Translations under genes and position numbers: made by a program | Notes under the pieces: generated by a model | The model's database searches: none | The model's input: only the letters and a program-made list of their open reading frames with translations | What the model was told of the DNA's origin: nothing | In this document: positions 12,589 through 20,021 of the stretch, in pieces | Numbering within the stretch: the first letter of the stretch is position 1 | Layout of the letters: every line of letters starts with the position of its first letter | Source of the DNA: a virus | Direction: 5' to 3' (one strand) | DNA: 27,554 nucleotides | Virus record (IMG/VR): IMGVR_UViG_3300010149_000116 | Location: 1-27,554 of that record

Positions 12589-13800
12589 ATGCAATTTAGT
12601 GATTTCATAACAGAGCAAAAGAATACTCACATGACTCATATCGAGGACAAAGTTCTCTATGGTGGTGTGAAAGGCACTCGTGAAGCAATCAATGCATTGC
12701 GCGAGTTGCGTAATATGCTTGCAGGAGCAGGTGGTAAAGCGAAACTTTCAACGAAGTGGGATGGCGCACCTGCTATCTTTGCTGGTATTGACCCGCGTGA
12801 TGGTGAGTTCTTTGTCGCAAAGAAGGGCATCTTCAACAAGAACCCAAAAGTCTATAAGACAGCAAAAGAGATTGATGCTGACACGTCTGGTGACCTTGCA
12901 TCGAAACTGAAAGACGCATTGAAGTATCTGCCAGAACTTGGTATCACAGGCATTATTCAAGGCGACTTCTTGTTCTCACAAAAAGACCTGAAAGCAAAGA
13001 GTGTCGATGGTGTGAAGTATGTCACGTTTCATCCTAACACAATCATCTATGCTGTGCCATATGACCAAGCGACAGAGATACGCAAGTCAAAGATTGGTAT
13101 TGTGTGGCACACGACATACAGTGGCACAGACTTTGAAAGCATGAAAGCCACATACGGTGTCAACGTATCTCGTTTCAAGAATTCTAAGAATGTCTACTCG
13201 GCTGATGCTATGTTGCGTGATGTGTCTCGCGCCACGATGGGCAAAAAAGAAACTGCTGAAGTAACAAAGTATCTGTCACAAGCAGGCTTTCTGTTCAACA
13301 AGATTGCGAGTTCGACACTTCGAGAACTTGAGAACAATCAAGAACTTGCTCAACTTATCGAACAATACAATAATACCTTTGTTCGAAGAGGTCAATTGAT
13401 TCCAGATTCAACACGCCATGTTACTGGATTAATCAAATGGATTCAACAAAAGTTTCAAGCAGAAGCAGATAAACGTAAGTCTGAAAAGGGTAAAGCGACT
13501 CAATATAAGAGACTTGATGATATTATGAAGTTTTTTAGTGTTAAAAATAAAAAATCTTTAATTAGCATGTTTGATTTACAGAAAAATCTTGTATTTGCAA
13601 AATTAAAACTTATAAATAAACTTAACAGTATTAGTAAACTTGGCACGTTTGTTCAAACGAATCAAGGATACAAAGTCACTGGCGCAGAAGGATTTGTTGC
13701 TATTGACGACTTAGGTGGTGATGCGGTCAAGTTGGTTGACCGCTTGGAATTTTCGTATAATAACTTCAGTCCAGATGTTTTAAAAGGCTGGCAGAAGTAA
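12589..13800 (+). CDS. Ligase-like nucleotidyltransferase-superfamily protein (possibly DUF6267), 403 aa
   Basis: The motifs of covalent nucleotidyltransferases (DNA/RNA ligases, capping enzymes) appear in order: LSTKWDGAPAIF with K56-x-D58-G59 (motif I, the AMP-accepting Lys), GEFFVAKKG (72-80, motif III-like), IIQGDFLF (122-129, IIIa-like), EGFVAI (367-372, motif IV) and AVKLVD (379-384, motif V). A helical insertion of more than 150 residues separates the last two. The N-terminus MQFSDFITEQ resembles a capsid-targeting peptide, so the protein may be carried in the head. Whether it ligates RNA or DNA, or is a degenerate structural relative, is unknown. Codons 300-345 are noticeably AT-rich. 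Confidence 0.7.
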   Translation: MQFSDFITEQKNTHMTHIEDKVLYGGVKGTREAINALRELRNMLAGAGGKAKLSTKWDGAPAIFAGIDPRDGEFFVAKKGIFNKNPKVYKTAKEIDADTSGDLASKLKDALKYLPELGITGIIQGDFLFSQKDLKAKSVDGVKYVTFHPNTIIYAVPYDQATEIRKSKIGIVWHTTYSGTDFESMKATYGVNVSRFKNSKNVYSADAMLRDVSRATMGKKETAEVTKYLSQAGFLFNKIASSTLRELENNQELAQLIEQYNNTFVRRGQLIPDSTRHVTGLIKWIQQKFQAEADKRKSEKGKATQYKRLDDIMKFFSVKNKKSLISMFDLQKNLVFAKLKLINKLNSISKLGTFVQTNQGYKVTGAEGFVAIDDLGGDAVKLVDRLEFSYNNFSPDVLKGWQK

Positions 13801-13824
13801 TGGGACAAACCAAGAGGTAAAACG

Positions 13825-14313
13825 ATGGCGAAACCAATGAGCCTGAAAACATTTCTGAATGTGGACTACACTCAAACGGGTGACCCACAACTTGCATATA
13901 ATGCGAAGAAACGCAAATCTGCCATTCCTACGGGAAGTAATGCAGAATACTCTTCAACGACTCCTCCCACAAAAGATGAAGCACTGACTGTTCAACAGCG
14001 TCTTGCTCGTGGTCGCCAACTACGCAAAAATAAAGCCAAAATCGCTATCGGTCGTAAACGCGCCGCTCGTAAATTTGCTAGTATGGACGTTCTAAAGAAA
14101 CGTGCCCGTAAATCTGCTCGTAAAGCCATCTACAAAAAACTTACCAAAGGTATAGATAAAAGCGACTTGTCAGTTGCTCGTCGTAGAGAAATTGAGAAGA
14201 AACTCGAAAAGATGGGTCCGCGTATTGACCGCATTGCAAAGAAAATGCTACCCGCGACTCGTAAAAAAGAGAAAGAACGCAAACAAGCTATGAGAGCAGG
14301 TAATAAAAAGTGA
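13825..14313 (+). CDS. Highly basic conserved phage protein, 162 aa
   Basis: The protein is dominated by Lys and Arg from about residue 55 on (RLARGRQLRKNKAKIAIGRK, KKRARKSARKAIYKKL) with a helical pattern, suitable for binding nucleic acid inside the capsid. This run of motifs is familiar from cyanophage and pelagiphage structural-type hypotheticals. The N-terminus MAKPMSLKTFLNVDY contains a partial capsid-targeting-like segment (LKTFLN). AGAGG (13811-13815) precedes the ATG. The next gene starts with GTG overlapping its TGA. Confidence 0.75.
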   Translation: MAKPMSLKTFLNVDYTQTGDPQLAYNAKKRKSAIPTGSNAEYSSTTPPTKDEALTVQQRLARGRQLRKNKAKIAIGRKRAARKFASMDVLKKRARKSARKAIYKKLTKGIDKSDLSVARRREIEKKLEKMGPRIDRIAKKMLPATRKKEKERKQAMRAGNKK

Positions 14314-16034
14314 TTAAAAATTTCAGTCAGTATTTGGTAGAAGAGAGCCGTGAGGCATTCTTTACGTTTGGTCGGATGAATCCGCCAACGATTGGTCATG
14401 GTAAAGTCATCGATACGATTGTATCAAAGTCGAGAGGCTCTGACTATAAGATTTTTGTATCTCAGACAACGGGCGCAAAAGACCCCCTATCGTATTCCGA
14501 TAAAGTAAAACACTTACGCAAGATGTTCCCAAAGCATGGTCGTAACATCATTGTAGACAAATCTATCAAAAATGTATTCAATGTTGCTGTCAAACTCTAT
14601 GACATGGGCTACAAGAAAATCACAATGATTGTTGGTAGCGACCGTGTTGCAGAGTTTAAGGGACTGCTTGAGACATACAATGGCAAGAAAGCCCGTCACG
14701 GTTTCTATAACTTCGAGACAATCAATGTTGTATCTGCTGGTCAGCGTGACCCAGATGCAGAAGGTGTTGCTGGCATGTCTGCTTCGAAGCAACGTGCAAA
14801 CGCAAAAGACAATAACTATCAAGCATTCACACAGGGTGTTCCGAAGTCTATGTCAGACCGTGATACTCGCAAACTCTTTAACGATGTTCGTAAGGGTCTG
14901 GGTCTGAAAGAAGAACGCACATTCAAGCGTCACATCGACCTTGGTAAACTTGATGATACACGCGAAGCATATGTTCAAGGTGACCTCTATGAAATTGGCG
15001 ACACTGTAGCAATCAAAGAGAGTGATGAAGTTGGTATCGTATCTGTTCTAGGTTCTAACTATGTTATCGTAGAAACCAATGAAGGTAAGCGTCATCGTAA
15101 ATGGCTCGATGCAGTAGAACTTGTTGAGAAAACAAAAACTGCTCAAGACCCAGATGTCGATGAGAAGCCTGGGACACAGCCAAAGAACTATTACAAAGGT
15201 GTGAAGAAGAAGACAAAAGCCGCAAGAGCCGCACACTTCAGAAAACATGGAAAGATGGACGATGATAATCCAGGCGCTTACAAGCCTGCGCCGGGTGACG
15301 CTAAAGCCAAGACAAAGCCGTCAACATACACAAAACAATTCAAATCGATGTATGGAGAAGAAGCAGGAGCAGGTGAAGAAGGCACAGACAAACTCGTCAA
15401 GAAATATAAGAAAGACACTCCTGGTGAAAGCGTAGACGAAAGAGTTTTCGGTAAGACTGGGCCGTTTGGTAGTAAAGGTGGTAGCATTGTTTTATTCAGA
15501 GGTGTTGATAAGTTTCTTGATAAAGTTGTGAATGGCAAGCAATACAAAAAAGCAGTTCGCGCATATCTCGACTGGAGACGTAAGAATCCAGGCAAAGGGC
15601 CGACTGGTGCATGGGACTTCTTCAGAATGTATGGTGTTGAGAGTCCACGCCAGATGGTCGATTACTTTGACCAAATGGTTAAAAAAGGCATTCTTCCAGC
15701 ACATTTAGGTTTTGATAGAAAATCGCCGAAATCTAAAACAATTTTTCCTAAAGGCGTGAATGCACAGGCAGAAGACGTTGATGAGTCTCTGTGGGCAAAC
15801 ATTCACAAGAAAAGAAAAGAAGGTCGCCCTATGAGAAAGCCTGGAGAGAAAGGTGCACCGAAAGCATCTGACTTCAAATCTGCTCGTGGCGAGGAAGTCG
15901 AAGAAGATGCCGTCGCAACGGCAAAAGATAAAATCGAACGCGAAAAACAAACAGATAAAAAGAAACATGACTCAATGCTTGACCGTGCAAGACTCGCACG
16001 AGCAAAAGCAAAGAATAGAGAGACACAACCATGA
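14310..16034 (+). CDS. NMN-adenylyltransferase-like nucleotidyltransferase with long modular tail, 574 aa
   Basis: Residues 15-200 form an HxGH-type nucleotidyltransferase: GRMNPPTIGHGKVI (21-34, PTxGH phosphate-binding motif), MIVGSDRV (106-113) and MSASKQR (156-162, the ISxTxxR-like motif). NMNAT/NadM or cytidylyltransferase activity is plausible. An SH3-like segment follows (DLYEIGDTVAIK..., 225-273), then linker modules KNYYKGVKKKTKAARAAHF and DESLWANIHKKRKEGRP that I know from other marine phage proteins. The start is GTG 14310 (GTGA overlap); the N-terminus MIKNFSQYLVEE is capsid-targeting-like. The role may be NAD metabolism inside infected cells or in the virion. Confidence 0.8.
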   Translation: MIKNFSQYLVEESREAFFTFGRMNPPTIGHGKVIDTIVSKSRGSDYKIFVSQTTGAKDPLSYSDKVKHLRKMFPKHGRNIIVDKSIKNVFNVAVKLYDMGYKKITMIVGSDRVAEFKGLLETYNGKKARHGFYNFETINVVSAGQRDPDAEGVAGMSASKQRANAKDNNYQAFTQGVPKSMSDRDTRKLFNDVRKGLGLKEERTFKRHIDLGKLDDTREAYVQGDLYEIGDTVAIKESDEVGIVSVLGSNYVIVETNEGKRHRKWLDAVELVEKTKTAQDPDVDEKPGTQPKNYYKGVKKKTKAARAAHFRKHGKMDDDNPGAYKPAPGDAKAKTKPSTYTKQFKSMYGEEAGAGEEGTDKLVKKYKKDTPGESVDERVFGKTGPFGSKGGSIVLFRGVDKFLDKVVNGKQYKKAVRAYLDWRRKNPGKGPTGAWDFFRMYGVESPRQMVDYFDQMVKKGILPAHLGFDRKSPKSKTIFPKGVNAQAEDVDESLWANIHKKRKEGRPMRKPGEKGAPKASDFKSARGEEVEEDAVATAKDKIEREKQTDKKKHDSMLDRARLARAKAKNRETQP

Positions 16035-16543
16035 GTGGCAGAAAAACTTTTAGAAAATTCTATGCAGAGAGACTGGACGAGAAGTTTGGTAGATTGGATA
16101 AAAAGGATGCCAATTATTTTGGTTGGGTAGTTCGATATGAAATCCGTTCAAGAGGATATACTCGTGCATTTGACCTTGATAGTATTAAGAAAGGTCAAGA
16201 AAGAAAAGCAGAAAAAGAATTACCTCGTCTGTTGAAGATTATTGCCAAAGAGAACAGGGTAAAAGTTAAAGACATAGAAAATGCGAAAATAGAAAAACAA
16301 CCACCAGCGGGTTATAGTTTGGACGAGTCTCTTCAGGAAAAGAATGAGGCACTCACGAAAAAAGCAGAGAAGTCTGGTATCTCGTATGGCACACTGAAGA
16401 AAGTTTATGACCGTGGCGTGGCTGCATGGAGAACAGGTCACAGACCTGGCACTACTCCACAGCAGTGGGGATATGCTCGTGTCAATGCATTTATAGTCAA
16501 AAAGAAAAAGGGTGGTCTGAACCACGATAAGGATTTAGCGTAA
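16031..16543 (+). CDS. Conserved phage protein with DUF5824-like C-terminus, 170 aa
   Basis: The C-terminal half (about residues 112-165), with KKAEKSGISYGTLKKVYDRG, AAWRTGHRPGTTPQQWGY and ARVNAFI, is a strongly conserved module in marine phages; I associate it with DUF5824, whose function is unknown. The N-terminus MSGRKTFRKFYAERL has aromatics and a Glu spaced like a capsid-targeting peptide shifted by three residues. The middle is basic and helical. ATG 16031 overlaps the previous stop (ATGA). A virion-associated role is inferred from context. Confidence 0.75.
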   Translation: MSGRKTFRKFYAERLDEKFGRLDKKDANYFGWVVRYEIRSRGYTRAFDLDSIKKGQERKAEKELPRLLKIIAKENRVKVKDIENAKIEKQPPAGYSLDESLQEKNEALTKKAEKSGISYGTLKKVYDRGVAAWRTGHRPGTTPQQWGYARVNAFIVKKKKGGLNHDKDLA

Positions 16544-17463
16544 TGAAAACTTTTAAAGAACTCAGAGAAAAGACTCTCACTCCTGCTGAGAAAAAGAAAC
16601 GGGAAGAGATTGCCAAGGCAATGGAGAAAGATAATCCTGATATGCCTATGGACAAGAAGATGGCGATTGCCACTGCTACTGCAAAGCGTGTCGCTGAGTA
16701 TGGTGGTCCTCCAATCTCACGCAAAGCGTATCTGAAGCAGAAGCCTATGAGTAAAGAACTTGATGAGGGTCGTATGAAAGAACTTCATGGCTATATTGAC
16801 CGTGGCATGTCTGCTCAACAGATTGCAAAGAAAATGAAACTTGATGTTAAAACGATTCAAGCATTGATGCCTAAAGAATCCGTTGAAGAAGCAAAAGATA
16901 CTTTTGTTGTCTATAAACAAACCGGTATTGGCAAAATGAGAAAACTTGCTACACTCAAAACGATGCCAAAGGGTAAAGCACTAGACAAAGTTCTCGACAA
17001 GTATGATGCTGATGGCGTTATAGCAATGTCTAAAATTCAAAGAAACAAAATTAGAGTTCATGAAGCAGTCTCTCCTGCTCAACAGGCCGCGATTGCGATT
17101 GCGAAGAAAGAGAAGGGTGAGAAACCTCAAGAGGAGTCTCGTGCATATCGTGATGCAATGAAAGGCATGAAGTCTCGCAGTGCAACTCGTGGTATGGCAA
17201 CGACCAAGAAAGACAAAGACACTGAGGCATCTGATGATGACCGTAAAGCGGCGTCTAAAAATATCATCATGCAGTTGCGTAAAGCATCCGACTTATCTAC
17301 TGGAGCGAACATTGAGTTTGAAAAAGGTAAAGGCAAGGTTGACCGTGCAACAGCACAGAACGTTCTCGCCAAGTTCAATCGCCTCCAGAAGCCAATTGAC
17401 AAAGAGAAGTTTCAGAAATCAATCAAGTCACTTGCCGACATTAAGAAAATCTTAGGTAAATAA
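16543..17463 (+). CDS. Modular basic protein of the head block, 306 aa
   Basis: The start overlaps the previous stop (TAATG). MKTFKELREKTLTPAEKK combines a capsid-targeting-like peptide with the module LTPAEKKKREEIAKAMEKDN followed by PDMP..MAIATATAKRVAE, shared by many marine phage proteins. Residues about 80-107 (MKELHGYIDRGMSAQQIAKK and on to IQALM) read as a helix-turn-helix-like unit. IRVHEAVSPAQQAAIAIAKK and a Lys-rich C-terminus follow. Several (V/H)EA sites (ESVEEAKD, VHEAVS) could be prohead protease sites. A DNA-binding internal head protein is the favoured reading. Confidence 0.7.
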   Translation: MKTFKELREKTLTPAEKKKREEIAKAMEKDNPDMPMDKKMAIATATAKRVAEYGGPPISRKAYLKQKPMSKELDEGRMKELHGYIDRGMSAQQIAKKMKLDVKTIQALMPKESVEEAKDTFVVYKQTGIGKMRKLATLKTMPKGKALDKVLDKYDADGVIAMSKIQRNKIRVHEAVSPAQQAAIAIAKKEKGEKPQEESRAYRDAMKGMKSRSATRGMATTKKDKDTEASDDDRKAASKNIIMQLRKASDLSTGANIEFEKGKGKVDRATAQNVLAKFNRLQKPIDKEKFQKSIKSLADIKKILGK

Positions 17464-17465
17464 AA

Positions 17466-18269
17466 ATGGCACAGTATTCCGTCAATCGTCAAACACATTT
17501 CAATACAAGCAACTCAGACTTGCATGAAGTTGTTATGCTTGCTGACCAAGACGGGAATCTCATCAATACATTTGGTGCGGCATCTAATGTGATTATCTCT
17601 GCTGGACAACTTGAGGGATACTCTGGTGTTCATAAGTTTGGTGCAGTATATGGAACAAGTGGTTCTACGATTCATACGGTTTGGACTGCCGCAGACACCG
17701 TTGCAACTAAACTCTACGACTGGACATACAGTGCTGGTGTTGTGACTGTTGTATCGTCATCTGGTTCAGATGTAACCGATGTGACTGTTCAAGGACTAGA
17801 TGAAAACTACAACTTCGTAGAAGAGACTTTCACACTTACAGGCGCAACACCGACTGCGGCGGGTTCAGTAACCTTTGCGCGAGTCAATCGTGCATTCATG
17901 CACACTGCAACAAATGTCGGTAAGATTCAAGTGAAGAGAGGTTCAACTGTTGTCACTGAGATTGGTGCTGGTTTTGGTCAGACACTTCAGTGTATCTACA
18001 CTGTTCCTGCTGGCAAGACTGCATATCTAATGAACCTGTCTGCATCTACTTCCAAGAACCAAGTAACTGACTTGTTTCTTTTTCAGAGACCTTTTGGTGG
18101 TGCATTCCGTGTTCAAACAACAATTTCTTTGAACCAAAGCAATCAAACGCTGGAGTTTCCAGTTCCCTTAAAACTTACAGAGAAGACCGATATTGATTTG
18201 AGAGTAGAAGGTTCGAACAACGCAACTGTTTCTGCTGACTTCACAATGATATTGGTGGATAACGACTAA
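17466..18269 (+). CDS. Beta-rich virion structural protein, 267 aa
   Basis: The whole sequence is Thr/Ser/Val/Gly-rich with alternating hydrophobic residues, typical of a beta-sandwich phage structural protein: YSVNRQTHFNTSNSDLHEVV, DGNLINTFGAA, VTVQGLDENYNFVEETFTLT, IYTVPAGKTAYLMNLSAS, FRVQTTISLNQSNQ. The last part (ELPVPLKL-like strand, TDIDLRVEGSNN...ILVDND) suits a receptor-binding or decoration protein. Related proteins are common in uncultured marine phages. It has no capsid-targeting peptide, unlike its neighbours, so a surface position is likely. Confidence 0.75.
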   Translation: MAQYSVNRQTHFNTSNSDLHEVVMLADQDGNLINTFGAASNVIISAGQLEGYSGVHKFGAVYGTSGSTIHTVWTAADTVATKLYDWTYSAGVVTVVSSSGSDVTDVTVQGLDENYNFVEETFTLTGATPTAAGSVTFARVNRAFMHTATNVGKIQVKRGSTVVTEIGAGFGQTLQCIYTVPAGKTAYLMNLSASTSKNQVTDLFLFQRPFGGAFRVQTTISLNQSNQTLEFPVPLKLTEKTDIDLRVEGSNNATVSADFTMILVDND

Positions 18270-18799
18270 TGAAAAGATTTACAGAACACACAAACTGCGG
18301 AACGGACGAGTGTTGCGGCACTTGTTCGTCTCTTATTGAGAACAACATTTATCGTGTTGGGTCAGAGAGATACTTCGAATACTTCCGCGAAGCAAGAGAG
18401 AAATATTATGCTAGTGAGTTAGAACTTGACGAAGCAGATGTTGACATCATGGAGTCTGACCTTGGTGAGTTCGCTCAATGGCGCGGAGAGAATGTGGCGC
18501 TTGATTGCATCTTTGAAGAAGAGAAACAACCAGAACTGAATAAACCCAAAAAGGGTGGTCCAAAGAAATACTATGTGTATGTCAAAGACCCTAGCACTGG
18601 TAACATCAAGAAAGTTACTTGGGGCGACACGACAGGTCTGAAGGTTAAACTCAATGACCCAGCGGCTCGTAAATCATTTGCGGCTCGTCATAAGTGTGAC
18701 ACACGAAACGACAAAACAAAGGCATCATACTGGGCATGTAGATTGCCTCGCTATGCGAAACAACTTGGTTTATCAGGAGGAGGTTCCTTCTTTTGGTAA
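18269..18799 (+). CDS. Conserved head-block protein with DUF5872-like C-terminus, 176 aa
   Basis: The N-terminus MKRFTEHTNCGTDECCGTCS has four closely spaced cysteines (possible metal site). The middle is acidic. The C-terminal half, KKYYVYVKDPSTGNIKKVTW, GLKVKLNDPAARKSFAARHK, CDTRNDKTKASYWACRLPRY and the tail GGGSFFW, is a recognisable marine phage module, in my recollection DUF5872, of unknown function. The start overlaps the previous stop (TAATG). The codons for GGG near the end double as the ribosome binding site of the next gene. Confidence 0.78.
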   Translation: MKRFTEHTNCGTDECCGTCSSLIENNIYRVGSERYFEYFREAREKYYASELELDEADVDIMESDLGEFAQWRGENVALDCIFEEEKQPELNKPKKGGPKKYYVYVKDPSTGNIKKVTWGDTTGLKVKLNDPAARKSFAARHKCDTRNDKTKASYWACRLPRYAKQLGLSGGGSFFW

Positions 18800-19053
18800 A
18801 CCCTTATACTGACTCGGGCAATACAAGAGTATTTTCGAGTGATGTTGATGAATTAGATTTGATATGGCATCGTGATTATAATGATAGACAGATAGTTGTC
18901 ATTGAAGGTAACGGATGGAAGTTACAGAAAGACAACGAAGAACCTGTCATTATGAAACACGGCGTTGTATATGAAATAAAAGCAATGGAATATCATCGAA
19001 TACATAAAGGGTTCGGTGATTTAGTTTTGAAGATACATGAGCAAATTGATTAA
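18793..19053 (+). CDS. Small cupin-like protein with TTG start, 86 aa
   Basis: TTG 18793 is preceded at eight bases by AGGAGGAGG (18776-18784), a very strong ribosome binding site, so a TTG start is well supported. The product MVNPYTDSGNTRVFSSDVDE has a small beta-rich pattern (LIWHRDYNDRQIVVIEGNGW, IMKHGVVYEIKAMEYHRIHK) that resembles a minimal cupin with His candidates (WHRD, EYHRIH). The family is common in marine phages; ligand and role are unknown. It overlaps both neighbours. Confidence 0.75.
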   Translation: MVNPYTDSGNTRVFSSDVDELDLIWHRDYNDRQIVVIEGNGWKLQKDNEEPVIMKHGVVYEIKAMEYHRIHKGFGDLVLKIHEQID

Positions 19054-19720
19054 TATTCTCTATCGCGGTGGCGGTGGTGGTGAGTTTCTAGGAAGCATTC
19101 TTACAGCACATAAAGATATTGTTACAAAGAATGTCGATTATGATGAGACTATCGAGAGATGGCATTTCGAAAGAGACGATGAACTGTCTCAAAGATATAT
19201 CGATGGTAGTCAACCCGTATCGGCTAGAGACTGGGATGACACTCTTTGGAACATACGATTAGACCACGGTTACGGTTTTCATGTTCATAAAGAGTATTAT
19301 CGAGACTATCTCTGGAGTAACTGGAGTAAGACAAAGACAATCTTACTTCAGCCAAAAGAAGAGAGCAGTGTCAAATATATTGACCGACTTGTGAAAACAA
19401 AAGTCAAACCAGGACCGAATAATAAAGATGGTCAATGGTTAGTTCAGAATGGATTTGATATGAAGAAGTTTTGGGGTCAACCTTGGAAGTCTTGTCAAGA
19501 ACTGACGACACTATATAAGGATATGATTCCGAGCGGACATGACTATATTGAAATTGACCCGTGTGAATTGTTTCATAGAAGCAGAGTTCGGAGTGACTTC
19601 GCACTTAATAGGATAATAAAATATCTTGAATTAGATGATTATTTGATAGATGAATGGACGTTTAAGATAGAAAAATACAGAATAAAGAATAAAATTCTTA
19701 TAAATAAAACTATAGTTTAA
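19037..19720 (+). CDS. Putative sulfotransferase-like P-loop protein, 227 aa
   Basis: The N-terminus INILYRGGGGGEFLGSIL gives a beta-strand, Gly-rich loop and helix, like the 5'-phosphosulfate-binding loop of sulfotransferase-like phage proteins, though the usual Lys/Ser after the loop is not obvious. Later parts (TKTILLQPKEESSVKYIDRL, PSGHDYIEIDPCELFHR and DEWTFKIEKY) fit a P-loop-fold protein with a helical C-terminus. Cyanophages carry similar proteins in structural regions. Activity is uncertain. The gene overlaps its upstream neighbour by 17 bases, is relatively AT-rich, and its last codons contain a late promoter box. Confidence 0.6.
   Translation: MSKLINILYRGGGGGEFLGSILTAHKDIVTKNVDYDETIERWHFERDDELSQRYIDGSQPVSARDWDDTLWNIRLDHGYGFHVHKEYYRDYLWSNWSKTKTILLQPKEESSVKYIDRLVKTKVKPGPNNKDGQWLVQNGFDMKKFWGQPWKSCQELTTLYKDMIPSGHDYIEIDPCELFHRSRVRSDFALNRIIKYLELDDYLIDEWTFKIEKYRIKNKILINKTIV
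19699..19706 (+). promoter_or_regulatory. T4-type late promoter box TATAAATA
   Basis: An exact TATAAATA lies in the last codons of the sulfotransferase-like gene, 25 bases before ATG 19732. That is an ideal distance for a T4-like late start serving the following genes. The context is coding, so chance cannot be ruled out. Confidence 0.55.
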
Positions 19721-19731
19721 TGGGAACTAAA

Positions 19732-20010
19732 ATGGCTGAGACACAAGCACAACGACTAGACCGCATCGAGGGTAAAATAGATAAACTTGCCGACGCAATG
19801 ATTGCTATTGCTCGTGCCGAGGAGAAACTCATTTCTATAGAAAAAAACAATCAGAACAACTTTGAGAGAATGAACAAGTTCTCACAGAAGTTAGACCATA
19901 TCGAGAAGAAGGTGGACGATAACGCTCACACTGTCTCAATCATTAACAAGGTCGTCTATATGCTCGGAGCGGCAGTGATTGCCGCATTCGTCAAGTATAT
20001 GTGGATGTAA
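19732..20010 (+). CDS. Coiled-coil protein with C-terminal membrane anchor (XhlA-like), 92 aa
   Basis: MAETQAQRLDRIEGKIDKLA opens a heptad-patterned helix continuing through MNKFSQKLDHIEKKVDDN, and the C-terminus VVYMLGAAVIAAFVKYMWM is one membrane segment. This organisation is that of XhlA-type hemolysin or holin-associated proteins and of small phage tail-anchored coiled coils. ATG 19732 gives the natural N-terminus; ATG 19720 (adding MGTK), overlapping the previous stop, is an alternative. It may act in lysis or in membrane tethering. Confidence 0.7.
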   Translation: MAETQAQRLDRIEGKIDKLADAMIAIARAEEKLISIEKNNQNNFERMNKFSQKLDHIEKKVDDNAHTVSIINKVVYMLGAAVIAAFVKYMWM

Positions 20011-20021
20011 CGGAGAAACCA

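Noticed and set aside
13611-13618. TATAAATA inside the ligase-like gene
   Set aside because: Located in an AT-rich coding stretch about 210 bases before the next start; no supporting context, so not called a promoter.
13500-13625. AT-rich segment of the ligase-like gene as an insertion
   Set aside because: The frame is continuous and the helical sequence fits the rest of the protein; composition alone is weak evidence for transfer.
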